Positions 22,393 to 33,582 of a stretch of 64,000 nt of DNA are shown piece after piece. Origin of the DNA: Cherax quadricarinatus (taxonomy: Eukaryota; Arthropoda; Malacostraca; Decapoda; Parastacidae); assembly GCF_038502225.1 (NCBI RefSeq), contig NC_091308.1, positions 22,483,614-22,547,613 of the forward strand, given 5' to 3'. The notes beneath the pieces were generated by a model that worked only from the letters and a program-made list of their open reading frames with translations, was not told the DNA's origin and searched no databases. Position 1 is the first letter of the stretch. Each line of letters starts with the position of its first letter. A program made the position numbers and the translations under genes.

Positions 22393-22587
22393 TCCCTGAG
22401 TGAACATTACCCTGCATGCTCTTCCAAACATTTCACAATAAATTCATTGTGTTTAGTGTTTGTTTATTGATTGTGACTGTGAAATAAGCCACCATGGGCC
22501 CAAAGAAACTTTCTAGTGGCACCCCTTTAGTAAAGAAAGTGAGAAACACCATAGAAGCGAAGAAAGAAATTGTACAAAAATACGAGG

Positions 22588-22782
22588 TAGTGTGCCGCAG
22601 TGGTTGAGGCAGTGGTTGAGGCAGTGGTTGAGGCAGTGGTTGAGGCAGTGGTTGAGGCAGTGGTTGAGGCAGTGGTTGAGGCAGTGGTTGAGGCAGTGGT
22701 TGAGGCAGTGGTTGAGGCAGTGGTTGAGGCAGTGGTTGAGGCAGTGGTTAAGGCAGTGGTTAAGGCAGTGGTTGAGGCAATA
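22588..22782 (+). repeat. 12-bp minisatellite (GAGGCAGTGGTT)n
   Basis: About 16 copies of GAGGCAGTGGTT, with two A-substituted copies (AAGGCAGTGGTT) near 22750-22770. It lies where a Tigger transposase reading frame is cut off. All frames are open because the unit has no stop (one reads VEAV), so its long ORFs are artefacts. Confidence 0.95.
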
Positions 22783-24845
22783 ATAAGTCCTCCCTCTCTC
22801 CTCCTCCCTATCTTCCAGATGCCAACAAGAGTCTTCAATAAAGGTACGTAAATGTGATTTTAAATGTTTATTTAAATGTTTATCTATTTCATTATTCATT
22901 TAAGTACTATATCTATCTATAATTGTTTTGTATATGTAAAACTATAGTTGTTCTTTAAAAAATGTATTTTTTTGTGAATATTTTTGTGGGTCTGGAATGG
23001 ATTAATTAGATTTACATTATTTCTTACGGGAAATATTGCTTTGGCTTTAGGCCATTTCGACTTTGGGCCTAACTCCTGGAACGGATTATGGCCGAAACTC
23101 GGGGTTCCACTGTACATTATTGCATATTGATATAAAAGTTAGGTAACTGAAGTGATTAGCAAAACATATAACACTATTACAATTAGCAAATTTAGTAATG
23201 GGAATGGTTTTATCTTGGTATGATACACTGTTTCTATAAAAGCTCCTATGTTGGGAGAGTATTTCAGGCAAACTTAGGACTAACTTAAGATTTATTAGGT
23301 AATAGCTAAATTAGGAATTTTATGTTTACAGTCATTTGGGTGAGTGTAAGTATAAAACAGGGGAAATTACAGATAACGAAAGTAAGTCTATTTTGTTTTG
23401 GATGTGTTCATGATACAAAAAAAGAGAATAGGTGGTTTTCACATAGTTAGCTGATAATGGGGTGTGTTAGGGAGATAAGATGCTTTTTAAAGGTAGTTTT
23501 GAAAATGGTGGTAGAGTCTGCAGTTCTAGAGTTTTCGGGCAGGGAGTTCCAGATTTTAGGCCCTTTTATGTACACCGAGTTTCTGTTGAGATTTAGCCGG
23601 ACATGAGGAATGTCATAGAGATTTTTGTGTCTGGTATTATGTCTATGGGTCCTGTTGCAACTAACAAGAAAGTGTTTTAGTTCAGGGTTAATATTAGAAT
23701 TAATGGTTCCGTAAATGTAGGTTGCACAGTAGTACTTGTGAATGTTTTGTACAGCAAGTTTAGGTCTTTGAAGAGTGGGAGGGGTTGGTTGTCTAGCACT
23801 GGACTGCTTGATAATTCTTGCTGCAGTTTTTTGCTGGGTTATTACTGACTTTAGGTGGGTTGATCCCTAGGCACAAATAGCACAGGTGAGGTAGGGATAG
23901 ATGAGTGAATAGTATAGTGTGAGTAGGGCTGATTGTGATACATAGTAACGTATCTTTGAGAGAATCCCAACTGTTTTGGATACTTTTTTGTTGTGTTTGA
24001 TATGGGTGTTGAATTTCTGGTTGTTGTCAAGGTGCAGACCCAGGAATTTGCCCTCATTATGTTTAGCAATAAAAGTGTTGTCAATCATAATGTTCAGCTG
24101 GGCATCTGCTGTTCTCCTTCCAAACATAATGTAGAATGTTTTGTCAATATTAAGTGTAAGTTTAATGGCAGTCATCCAGGTTAATATTTTTACTAGCTCT
24201 TCATTAACCCTTTCAGGGTCCAGAGGCCAAATTTCAAAGTGTGCACCAGTGTCCAAGAAGTTTCAAAAAATAATTTTGTTATTTTTTCTTATGAAATGAT
24301 AGAGAATCTTTTTCTGAAGGTAATAAAACAAAAAGTATGAAATTTGATGGGAAATTGCCGAAAATATGCTCTCGCGAATTTTGATGTGTCAGCGATATTT
24401 AAGCACTTCATTCATTCATTCATTAAAGATTTGCCAGTACTTCTGGCCCGGGTCTTCTCCAGATGGTGACCCGGCGATTTAAGCACTGACGATTTTGCCG
24501 ACTTTGACTCCCATTTTAGGCCAATTACCTTTTTCCAGTCGACCAAATTCTTAGCTATTTCACTAGTATTACTTCTATTCTATCGATTGAGCACAAGAAA
24601 TCGCCAACTCAACCGTTTCAACTACAAAATAGTGATTGGAAATTGGTAATTTGGCCAATTTAGTGCAAAGTTCAAAATATTCCAATTTCAATGCAGGCAT
24701 TCCTGGCACTAAACTAACATTTCCTCTGTTCATTAGTAATGTGTTCAGGTTTTTCAAATGAATTCCATTTAGATTTTTAATTCACATAATGAATTTTTAT
24801 TCAAACCAAAAACTAGAAGATTTACTGTCATACAATATTGTAATA

Positions 24846-27178
24846 CAGTGGACCCCCGCATACCGATGGCACCACATAGCGATTAATCCGCATACCGCTT
24901 GCTTTAATCGCAAAAATTTTGCCACGCATACCGCTTAAAAACCCGCTCACCGATTTTCGTCCGAGACGCGTCCAATGTGCGCCCTCAGCCAGCCTCACAT
25001 GTGCCGCCCGTGCCATTGTTTACCAGCCAGCCTCCGCGGTAACATCCAAGCATACAATCGGAATATTTCGTATTATTACAGTGTTTTCGGTGCTGTTTCT
25101 GGAAAATAAGTGACCATGGGCCCCAAGAAAGCTTCTAGTGCCAACCGTACACCAATAAGGGTGAGAATTCCAATAGAAATGAAGAAAGAGATCATTGATA
25201 AGTATGAAAGTGGAGTGCGTATCGCCGACCTGGTCAGGTTGTACAAGAAACCCCAATCAACCATCGCTACTATTGTGGGCACCAGAAAGGCAATCAAGGA
25301 AGCTGTTCTTGCCAAAGGTTTAACTGTGTTTTCGAAGCAAAGATCGCAAGTGATGGAAGATGTTGAGAGACTCTTATTGGTGTGGATAAATGAAAAACAG
25401 CTAGCAGGAGATAGCATCTCTCAAGCGATCATAAGCGAAAAGGCTAGGAAGTTGCATCAGGATTTAATTAAAAAAATGCCTGCAACTAGTGCTGATGTGA
25501 GTGAATTTAAGGCCAGCAAAGGTTGGTTTGAGAGATTTAAGAAGCGTAGTGGCATACATAGTGTGATAAGGCATGGTGAGGCTGCCAGTTCGGACCACAA
25601 AGCGGCTGAAAAATATGTGCAGGAATTCAAGGAGTACATAGACAGTGAAGGACTGAAACCTGAACAAGTGTTTAATTGTGATGAAACAGGCCTGTTTTGG
25701 AAGAAAATGCCAAGCAGGACCTACATTACTCAGGAGGAAAAGGCACTCCCAGGACATAAGCCTATGAAAGACAGGCTTACTTTGTTGATGTGTTCCAATG
25801 CTAGTGGTGATTGCAAAGTTAAGCCTTTATTAGTGTATCACTCTGAAACTCCCAGAGCGTTCAGGCAAAAGAATGTCCTCAAGGATAATTTGTGTGTGCT
25901 GTGGAGGGCAAACAGTAAGGCATGGGTCACTAGGGACTTTTTCTATAACTGGTTACACCATGCATTTGCCCCCAATGTCAAAGATTACCTAACTGAAAAG
26001 AAATTAGAACTTAAGTGCCTCCTGGTGTTAGACAATGCCCCTGGTCATCCTACAGACGTGGCAGAGCGACTTTATGGGGACATGAAATTCATTAACATCA
26101 AGTTTTTGCCTCCTAATACCACTCCTCTCCTGCAGCCCATGGACCAGCAGGTTATTGCAAACTTTAAAAAACTGTACACAAAAGCTCTGTTTGAAAGGTG
26201 CTTTGTAGTGACCTCAGAAACTCAACTGACTCTAAGAGAGTTTTGGAGAGAGCACTTTAATATCCTCAATTGTGTAAACCTTATAGGTAAGGCTTGGGAG
26301 GGAGTGACTAAGAAGACCTTGAACTCTGCTTGGAAGAAACTGTGGCCAGAATGTGTAGACAAAAGGGATTTTGAAGGGTTTGAGGCTAACCCTGAGAGGA
26401 TTATGCCAGTTGAGGAATCCATTGTGGCATTGGGAAAGTCCTTGGGGTTGGAGGTTAGTGGGGAGGATGTGGAAGAGTTGGTGGAGGAGGACAATGAAGA
26501 ACTAACCACTGATGAGCTGATAGATCAACTTCAAGAGCAAGAGGCCAGACCTGAGGAAACTGGTTCAGAGGAGGGGAGAGAGAAATTGAAGAAGTTGCCT
26601 ACTACAAAGATTAAGGAAATGTGTGCAAAGTGGCTTGAAGTGCAAACCTTTTTTGATGAAAATCACCCTCACACAGCTATTGCAAGCCGTGTTGGCAACC
26701 TGTACACTGACAATGTTGTGAAACACTTTAGGGAAGTCATAAAGGAACGAGAGGTACAGGCCACTATGGACAGATATGTTGTGCGAAAGAAGTCCAGTGA
26801 CTCTGAAGCTGGTCCTAGTGGCATTAAAAGAAGAAGGGAAGTAACCCCAGAAAAGGACTCGACACCTCAAGTCTTAATGGAAGGGGATTCCCCTTCTAAA
26901 CACTAACACTCTCTCTCCCCTCCTCCCATCCCATCAATCATCACCAGATCTTCAATAAAAGTAAGTGTCATGTAAGTGTGCATGCCTTTTTCAGTTTGTG
27001 TGTATTAAAATTAACATTTCATGTGGTAAAAATTTTTTTTTTCATACTTTTGGGTGTCTTGCACGGATTAATTTTATTTCCATTATTTCTTATGGGGAAA
27101 ATTCATTCACATACCGATTATTTCGCATAACAATTACCCCTCTTGCACGGATTAAAATCGGTATGCGGGGGTCCACTG
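24846..27178 (+). mobile_element. Intact Tigger/pogo-type DNA transposon
   Basis: 2333 bp, TIRs CAGTGGACCCCCGCATACCG and CGGTATGCGGGGGTCCACTG, TA duplication (24844-24845, 27179-27180). The unoccupied site is visible in the related TTAA element near 38690-38705 (reversed: TAATAATTGTATAAATATCA). It contains one uninterrupted transposase ORF with a CTTCAATAAAAG poly(A) signal at about 26949. Nearly identical to 30857-33193. A candidate source for the shorter elements. Confidence 0.92.
25110..26906 (+). CDS. Tigger (TIGD1-like) transposase, 598 aa, intact
   Basis: The ORF opens MTMGPKK; the second ATG (25116, context GTGACCATGG) is the likelier start. Residues 10-65: HTH (MKKEIIDKYESGVRIADLVR ... 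KPQSTIATI), the CENP-B N-terminal type. Residues 75-150: second DNA-binding HTH (CENPB type; ASKGWFERFKKRSGIHSVIR). Residues about 185-390: DDE/DDD core with first acid in FNCDETGLFWKKMPSRT, second in LLVLDNAPGH, third in LLQPMDQQVIANFK. The C-terminus is acidic (about 450-490) then basic. Length is in the usual range for TIGD1-like proteins. It cuts and pastes at TA sites. All three acids are present, so activity is possible. Confidence 0.92.
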   Translation: MTMGPKKASSANRTPIRVRIPIEMKKEIIDKYESGVRIADLVRLYKKPQSTIATIVGTRKAIKEAVLAKGLTVFSKQRSQVMEDVERLLLVWINEKQLAGDSISQAIISEKARKLHQDLIKKMPATSADVSEFKASKGWFERFKKRSGIHSVIRHGEAASSDHKAAEKYVQEFKEYIDSEGLKPEQVFNCDETGLFWKKMPSRTYITQEEKALPGHKPMKDRLTLLMCSNASGDCKVKPLLVYHSETPRAFRQKNVLKDNLCVLWRANSKAWVTRDFFYNWLHHAFAPNVKDYLTEKKLELKCLLVLDNAPGHPTDVAERLYGDMKFINIKFLPPNTTPLLQPMDQQVIANFKKLYTKALFERCFVVTSETQLTLREFWREHFNILNCVNLIGKAWEGVTKKTLNSAWKKLWPECVDKRDFEGFEANPERIMPVEESIVALGKSLGLEVSGEDVEELVEEDNEELTTDELIDQLQEQEARPEETGSEEGREKLKKLPTTKIKEMCAKWLEVQTFFDENHPHTAIASRVGNLYTDNVVKHFREVIKEREVQATMDRYVVRKKSSDSEAGPSGIKRRREVTPEKDSTPQVLMEGDSPSKH

Positions 27179-27811
27179 TAATTGTATAAATATTATCAGC
27201 ACATTTGTGAACGTATATTAGATCCACCAGCTGGTGTGTATTAGACGTGTGAAGTCATTTGTTTACTCTTGAACATCGGCAAAAATTTAACATTTCCGCT
27301 ACTTTGAGTTCAGTTTCAAGCCATTTTCAGTACTAAAACCAATCAAAATCATCTCTATTTCTGTAATATATCTTCCATTCTATCAAATGAGACCAAGAAA
27401 TCACAAATACAACTATAAAAAACATATGAAAAAATACTGCAAAGTTGCCGTTTTAATCGAAAATTACAGTCTCAGTTTTTTCTCTCATTATGCACTGTGT
27501 GCTGCAGGATTTGTTTTATGTGGTGCACACATACCACATAGATGTATTCTCTCATATCTAGGCCCAAATTTACTGCTCACAGCTTATCAGAGCGAGCTGA
27601 GCTCATGGCGTAGATCTATGGCACGGACCCTGAAAGGGTTAACAATAGTGTTGAGTGAGGCAAGATTAGGGTGGGAGATGATATAAGTCGTGTCATCAGC
27701 AAAGAGAATAGGTTTAAGTTGTTGTGATACATTAGGAAGATCACTGATGTACAAGAGGAGAGCAGAGGACCAAGGACACTTCATGAGTAGCTCTCTAGGA
27801 CAGAGAAACAA

Positions 27812-29126
27812 GCAGACAGAAAGATGGACAGAAAGAATGATAAGCAGAGACAGAGCTAGATGGATAGACAGACATGTTTATGTGTAACAGTGAAAACAAA
27901 TAAAACCAAGGCAGTGCACAATCATCAAGTGTCACTCCACTGGTGCACTGTCAGCAGAGGAGTGACACTCGTCTAATCCCATGCTTCAAGGAGTTTCATA
28001 TACATTCCAGCATGTCTAAAACATTGCTGGGACCTATAAATACTTTGTATATATGTATTTCTACACAATAGTATGTGACCAAGGCAGGTGAAAATGTTCA
28101 CCTGTTTGTGAGTATTTGAGTACTATTTCAGAACCGAATAATAATGTCAGAACAAAGACTGGCTATGAAATCACAAGAACTACTATAAATTGTAATTATC
28201 AGAACATAAAAATTAATTAAAAAAATGAGAAAAAAAGGTAAATTGGCAGCATTTCTGCAAGCAGCAGCATTCCATGTTGCCATCAGGTGAGCATCCAGCG
28301 CCAACTTTGCAGTCTTATATCTCAGCAAGTACTGACCCTAATTTTTTTTTATCCTATTACATGTAGAAAAATACCCTCTTCATTAAAAAAATAAAAATAT
28401 TCGGAGCACTGGGCAAGAGAATGTAGATCTACATTTGGACAATTAACGGGTTAAAGCTTCACTTGTGCTGTACCTACCCACAGTAATCAAAGGACAATGA
28501 AATTTACCTCTATGGAGTAATCCTGCCATTTGCAAAGATTCTTAAGATGTACTGTGCTTTTTTCTGCATTTTTATTACATGCTGGCAAGGATAATGTTAT
28601 TGGTATAGTAACATGCATTAACGTGCTCTCATTTGGCAACTATTTCAGATTCCATGCAATATGTACATAATGATGTGTGAATACTGTAATAAGTTCTAAA
28701 ATGACTACTATAATGAGTACAGCCAATATATAAATACTAACCATCTAAAAAGGATAATTATAACAACAAATTACCATAAATCCAGACTTGCTGAAGTTAA
28801 GGCCTTCTCGTACCACTGAATGATCTGAATTTCCAGATTTAATTAAATACAACAGTACTGTCCTGTGCACATACAGTGTACATCAATTCCCATATAAGAA
28901 AGGTGTATGAAGAAACACTATTGCTGGTTCTTGTGAGCCTATAACACACTTCAGAGCGTGGTCATAGCGTACAGATATTTTCCCAGTACAAGAGTGACAA
29001 GTTTGGGTAACTATGTTAAAGAATTTTTTATTTTTTTCTGTTTTAAAGGTTGTGGAAATTTAGATTCAGGGCATTCGAATGTGCACATTACACAATAATA
29101 CAGGGATTAAGGATTAAATTATTCAC
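27812..29126. other. Vti1a intron: mostly unique sequence
   Basis: No exon or long frame. Near 28340-28455 the sequence ends in AGATCTACATTTGGACAATT then AACGGGTTAA, resembling the right end of the TTAA-flanked elements, probably a relic. GTGACACT/AGTGTCAC words near 27935-27970 form a local inverted repeat. The rest appears unique. Confidence 0.45.
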
Positions 29127-29271
29127 CTTCATTAGTAGTGGCAGATAACTTGACACGCGAGTATTCGCCTTCCAAACGCTTCAGCTCAACTTGATAACTC
29201 TTGATTCGTCCTCCCAGCTTCTCTCTCTGTGCTGGCTCCAGGTCTCGCACCTCCAACTCCATCCTCTCCAG
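29127..29271 (-). CDS. Vti1a: Vti1a-type SNARE, internal exon (N-terminal helical region)
   Basis: 145 bases between acceptor TTGCTTTAG and donor GAAG|GTGAAT. It encodes 48 residues plus one base: LERMELEVRDLEPAQREKLG, GRIKSYQVELKRLEGEYSRV, KLSATTNE. The pattern L-E-x-M-[DE]-LEVR followed by R-x-[KR]-SY-x-x-E-[LM]-x-[KR]-LE matches the Vti1a helical N-domain used in partner and adaptor binding. It follows the 62.1-kb exon in phase 0 (…EAKEL|LERME) and joins the next exon in phase 1 through a split Ala codon. Confidence 0.9.
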
Positions 29272-29639
29272 CTAAAGCAATAATTAAGAGTGTTGCATTC
29301 TCAAAACATTACCAGTGCTTTCTATTTTACAATATAAGTGACTTTCAAAATCAAAATTAGTTTTGAAAAGAGTGAAACCTTTCATTAACAGACATCAAGG
29401 GAAAGGGGATGTGGAATACTGCCAACTATCCAAACTGTAAAATTAATTTTTCTAGATTGTTTGGCTGTCTTCTGAACTAGTGGACTTTGGTCCACTAATA
29501 CAGAAGAAAACCAGACACTAAGTACTATAGTACAGTACTGTATAGTAATTTTATAGAACTGTGTAACATTGCAATAAGTGTGTGTGTGTATGTGTGTGTG
29601 TGTAGCATGCGGCAGACTTGACATAAAATGTTTCAGAAA
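29272..29639. other. Vti1a intron, nothing recognised
   Basis: Non-coding, with a short (GT)n near 29579-29602. No TIR or exon signal. Confidence 0.4.
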
Positions 29640-30078
29640 GTGTTAGTGGGTGCTTGGGTACTGGGTGCTAAAAGTATCAGGGGTGTGAGGTTATGAGAAA
29701 CTGTGTGAATGTGTGTGGGGGTGACAGAGGGTGGGTGTGAGAGGGTGAGTATGAGGGTATGAGAGTGTATGGATAGGTACATATAAGGGTGGATGGAAGA
29801 GGAGTTGGTATGAAAGACAGGTGTGAGGGTAAGTAGGTGGGTGCATAAGAGAGGGTGAGTTTGATAAGGTTGGCAAGGTGAGTATATCTGTGAGAGCATG
29901 GGTGGGTGGGTGGGTATGGGAGAGGGTGGGTGAGTATGCAAGAAGGTGGAAAGGTGAGTAGGTGGGTGAATGCGAGGGCTGGGTGGGTATGTAAGAAGGT
30001 GGGGTGGGTATGTAAGAGGGTGGGGTGGGTGGGCGAATGTGAGAGGATGGGGTGGTTGGTGAGGTGTGAGTGTACTGT
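29640..30078 (+). repeat. G-rich degenerate repeat tract (GGTGGGTGTGAGAGGGT type)
   Basis: About 440 bases dominated by GGGTGGGTG, GAGAGGGTG and GTATGAGAG words with almost no C on the plus strand. Several places have four closely spaced G runs (for example near 29898-29930), so G-quadruplex formation is plausible. Apparent ORFs are low-complexity artefacts. Confidence 0.85.
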
Positions 30079-30856
30079 AGTGTTACAAAAAACGCGATTC
30101 TAAAAGCTTAGAGATCTCCAGTGAATACTAGAAAGGACTGCCCTTCTAGCATCCAGCCTGTTACTGGGTTTTCGTAACAATTAGTGAGTATCCTTGTCCA
30201 ATTATCCATTAGAATTCAGTATGATTCAATAGTGCTCCAGGATTACAACTGGTAGGCTACTAACTAGAGAAAATAAAATTTAATAAATTTATTAGTCATT
30301 AAGTTGTCTAGGCATATATCAAATTAAATTAATCACAGTAATTAAAATAATATAACTTCTCTCGTGTACAATATTACTGTGCTGAAAGCACACATCACAT
30401 TTATAATTCTTAAGTACCGTCTGGTACATTAACATTTAATAAGATATTACAAATATGTACAAGTGTGTATGTAAGTGCTCTAAGTAGTTCGCTATGTTTC
30501 ACGACTCGACTAGACTTAAACAAGTGACTGACAAAGTCCTCAAATAAACTAACTTCTTGACCAACTGGCAATCAGAACAGTCTGCTTGAACAACAAAAAG
30601 AATGCTAAGCCCAATAGCAATATAACAAGCAACTGCGACACAGAATCAGGAACAAGGAGATAATATAACGACACTAAGTAGGGACCATCAGCAGATCCTC
30701 CACAAGAGTCACAAAACTCCCATACTACTGAATCTAAGTTCAGCATAAGAAAATCCCCGGCTGTGATAATACACAAATACCAGTACAAGTTAGGTCAGAA
30801 GCTACAGCTCAGGACCTGAGTTGTTAAGAGTGTCTATGCAACACACAACCTCAGTA

Positions 30857-33193
30857 CAGTGGACCCCCGCATACCGATGGCATCACATAACGATTAATCC
30901 GCATACCGCTTGCTTTAATCGCAAAAATTTTGCCTCGCATACCGCTTAAAAACCCGCTCACTGATTTTCGTCCGAGACGCGTCCAATGTGCGCCCTCAGC
31001 CAGCCTCACATGTGCCGCCGGTGGCATTGTTTACCAGCCAGCCTCCGCGGTAACATCCAAGCATACAATCGGAATATTTCGTATTATTACAGTGTTTTCG
31101 GTGCTTTTTCTGGAAAATAAGTGACCATGGGCCCCAAGAAAGCTTCTAGTGCCAACCCTACAGCAATAAGGGTGAGAATTCCAATAGAGATGAAGAAAGA
31201 GATCATTGATAAGTATGAAAGTGGAGTGCGTATCGCCGACCTGGTCAGGTTGTACAAGAAACCCCAATCAACCATCGCTACTATTGTGGGCACCAGAAAG
31301 GCAATCAAGGAAGCTGTTCTTGCCAAAGGTTTAACTGTGTTTTCGAAACAAAGATCGCAAGTGATGGAAGATGTTGAGAGACTCTTATTGGTGTGGATAA
31401 ATGAAAAACAGCTAGCAGGAGATAGCGTCTCTCAAGCGATCATAAGCGAAAAGGCTAGGAAGTTGCATGAGGATTTAATTAAAAAAATGCCTGCAACTAG
31501 TGCTGATGTGAGTGAATTTAAGGCCAGCAAAGGTTGGTTTGAGAGATTTAAAAAGCGTAGTGGCATACATAGTGTGATAAGGCATGGTGAGGCTGCCAGT
31601 TCGGACCACAAAGCGGCTGAAAAATATGTGCATGAATTCAAGGAGTACATAGAGACTGAAGGACTGAAACCTGAACAAGTGTTTAATTGTGATAAAACAG
31701 GCCTGTTTTGGAAGAAAATGCCAAGCAGGACCTACATTACTCAGGAGGAAAAGGCACTCCCACGACATAAGCCTATGAAAGACAGGCTTACTTTGTTGAT
31801 GTGTTCCAATGCTACTGGTGATTGCAAAGTTAAGCCTTTATTAGTGTATCACTCTGAAACTCCCAGAGCGTTCAGGCAAAAGAATGTCCTCAAGGAGAAT
31901 TTGTGTGTGCTGTGGAGGGCAAACAGTAAGGCATGGGTCACTAGGGACTTTTTCTATGACTGGTTACACCATGCATTTGCCCCCAATGTGAAAGATTACC
32001 TAACTGAAAAGAAATTAGAACTTAAGTGCCTCCTGGTGTTAGACAATGCCCCTGGTCATCCTACAGACGTGGCAGAGCGACTTTATGGGGACATGAAATT
32101 CATTAACATCAAGTTTTTGCCTCCTAATACCACTCCTCTCCTGCAGCCCATGGACCAGCAGGTTATTGCAAACTTTAAAAAACTGTACACAAAAGCTCTG
32201 TTTGAAAGGTGCTTTGTAGTGACCTCAGAAACTCAACTGACTCTAAGAGAGTTTTGGAGAGAGCACTTTAATATCCTCAATTGTGTAAACCTTATAGGTA
32301 AGGCTTGGGAGGGAGTGACTAAGAAGACCTTGAACTCTGCTTGGAAGAAACTGTGGCCAGAATGTGTAGACAAAAGGGATTTTGAAGGGTTTGAGGCTAA
32401 CCCTGAGAGGATTATGCCAGTTGAGGAATCCATTGTGGCATTGGGAAAGTCCTTGGGGTTGGAGGTTAGTGGGGAGGATGTGGAAGAGTTGGTGGAGGAG
32501 GACAATGAAGAACTAACCACTGATGAGCTGATAGATCAACTTCAACAGCAAGAGGCCAGACCTGAGGAAACTGGTTCAGAGGAGGGGAGAGAGAGAAATT
32601 GAAGAAGTTGCCTACTACAAAGATTAAGGAAATGTGTGCAAAGTGGCTTGAAGTGCAAACCTTTTTTGATGAAAATCACCCTCACACAGCTATTGCAAGC
32701 CGTGTTGGCAACCTGTACACTGACAATGTTGTGAAACACTTTAGGGAAGTCATAAAGGAACGAGAGGTACAGGCCACTATGGACAGATATGTTGTGCGAA
32801 AGAAGTCCAGTGACTCTGAAGCTGGTCCTAGTGGCATTAAAAGAAGAAGGGAAGTAACCCCAGAAAAGGACTCGACACCTCAAGTCTTAATGGAAGGGGA
32901 TTCCCCTTCTAAACACTAACACTCTCTCTCCCCTCCTCCCATCCCATCAATCATCACCAGATCTTCAATAAAAGTAAGTGTCATGTAAGTGTGCATGCCT
33001 TTTTCAGTTTGTGTGTATTAAAATTAACATTTCATGTGGTAAAATTTTTTTTTTTTTCATACTTTTGGGTGTCTTGCACGGATTAATTTGATTTCCATTA
33101 TTTCTTATGGGGAAAATTCATTCGCATACCGATTATTTCGCATAACAATGACCCCTCTTGCACGGATTAAAATCGGTATGCGGGGGTCCACTG
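30857..33193 (+). mobile_element. Second Tigger copy, near-identical, frameshifted
   Basis: 2337 bp with the same TIRs as 24846-27178 and TA duplication (30855-30856, 33194-33195). The two copies differ at few positions (about 13 amino-acid differences over 493 codons by eye), so both moved recently. Confidence 0.92.
31121..32919 (+). pseudogene. Tigger transposase, frameshifted by a 2-bp GA insertion
   Basis: Identical architecture to 25110-26906 for 493 codons, then a frame change at about 32588-32598 where GAGAGAGAAATTGA has become GAGAGAGAGAAATTGA. The C-terminal 106 codons continue in another frame (KKLPTTKIKEMCAKW...). DNA-binding and DDE regions are otherwise complete, but the residue after the first catalytic acid is changed (FNCDKTGLFW instead of FNCDETGLFW). 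The product would lack the C-terminal tail. Confidence 0.9.
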
Positions 33194-33582
33194 TACAATG
33201 TGAAAAATCACTAAGTCTATACAATGTTCTGCGAACAGAGTTCTTCAGAACTAACAAGAATAATGAGACAGACAATCTGTCCAACCACCAAGAGTCTAGA
33301 CCAGGCTGAATACTTCAGGCGAGGTGAGGACACCCCCCCCTCGATCACGTGATAGCTCCGTGGGTCGCTGCCCAGCAAGAAGCCGGCAGGGAAACAAGCA
33401 AAGAGCGATAATTACAGTAGTTAGACAATCAAGACTTGAACTGAGCACATAATATGTTACATCCTACCTATCCAAAGGAAGCTAAGTCAAATAACAATAT
33501 AAAGCAATACATTTAAGATTTAGCTATTATCGCAAATACAAGCAATATAAAATTATATGAAAAGGTAATAATTATATATTTT

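Larger units (their letters stand above)
20044..23112 (+). mobile_element. Deleted Tigger-type element interrupted by CR1 and a minisatellite
   Basis: Ends CAGTGGAACCCTGAGTTTCG and GAAACTCGGGGTTCCACTG with TA duplications (20042-20043, 23113-23114). Left terminal region 20044-20229, then a CR1 LINE 20230-22392, then a transposase start at 22494 (ATGGGCCCAAAGAAACTTTC, protein MGPKKLSSGTPLVKKVRNTI). Coding stops after about 31 codons at a 12-bp minisatellite (22588-22782). The rest of the transposase is missing; only 3'-flank sequence (CTTCAATAAAGGTACG) and the right TIR region remain. Confidence 0.82.
24204..27642. mobile_element. TTAA-flanked piggyBac-like MITE (about 1.1 kb) containing a Tigger
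   Basis: Begins TTAACCCTTTCAGGGTCC and ends GGACCCTGAAAGGGTTAA, so TTAA flanks perfect terminal repeats, the piggyBac hallmark. Without the Tigger at 24846-27178 it is about 1.1 kb, like its relative at 38199-39280 (opposite orientation). Non-coding and AT-rich, with ATCTAC/GTAGATCTA words near the right end. It sits in a LINE RT reading frame that is continuous once it is removed. Confidence 0.85.
23150..27811 (-). mobile_element. L2/CR1-like LINE (family C) 3' half, interrupted by a TTAA element and a Tigger
   Basis: The minus strand of 27811-27643 encodes LPNVSQQLKPILFADDTTYI (RT core with intact FADD). The RT continues at 24203-23867 (WMTAIKLTLNIDKTFYIMFG; KFLGLHLDNNQKFNTHI; ILSKIRYYVSQSALLTLYYS). 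The two parts rejoin exactly in frame across the TTAA-flanked insertion 24204-27642. Below 23860 it is degenerate C-terminal and 3' UTR sequence (about 23150-23860). It matches the intact family member at 53606-56560. Confidence 0.8.
30081..33461. repeat. Possible old element bounded by TGTTACA, interrupted by Tigger copy 2
   Basis: The 7-mer TGTTACA occurs at 30081-30087 and 33455-33461. Between them, excluding the Tigger, are about 1.04 kb of non-coding sequence. The TG...CA frame could mean a solo LTR, but flanking duplications do not match, so this may be chance. The parts 30088-30856 and 33194-33454 hold no coding signal. Confidence 0.2.

Noticed and set aside
22513..22899. ORFs of CLNH, ASTT, QWLR or VEAV repeats
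   Set aside because: 12-bp minisatellite without stop codons, open in every frame.
29633..30103. ORFs through the G-rich tract
   Set aside because: Low-complexity repeat on both strands, no recognisable domain.
30081..33461. Solo LTR bounded by TGTTACA
   Set aside because: Flanking target duplications do not match and no polypurine tract or second LTR is seen; kept only as a low-confidence repeat.
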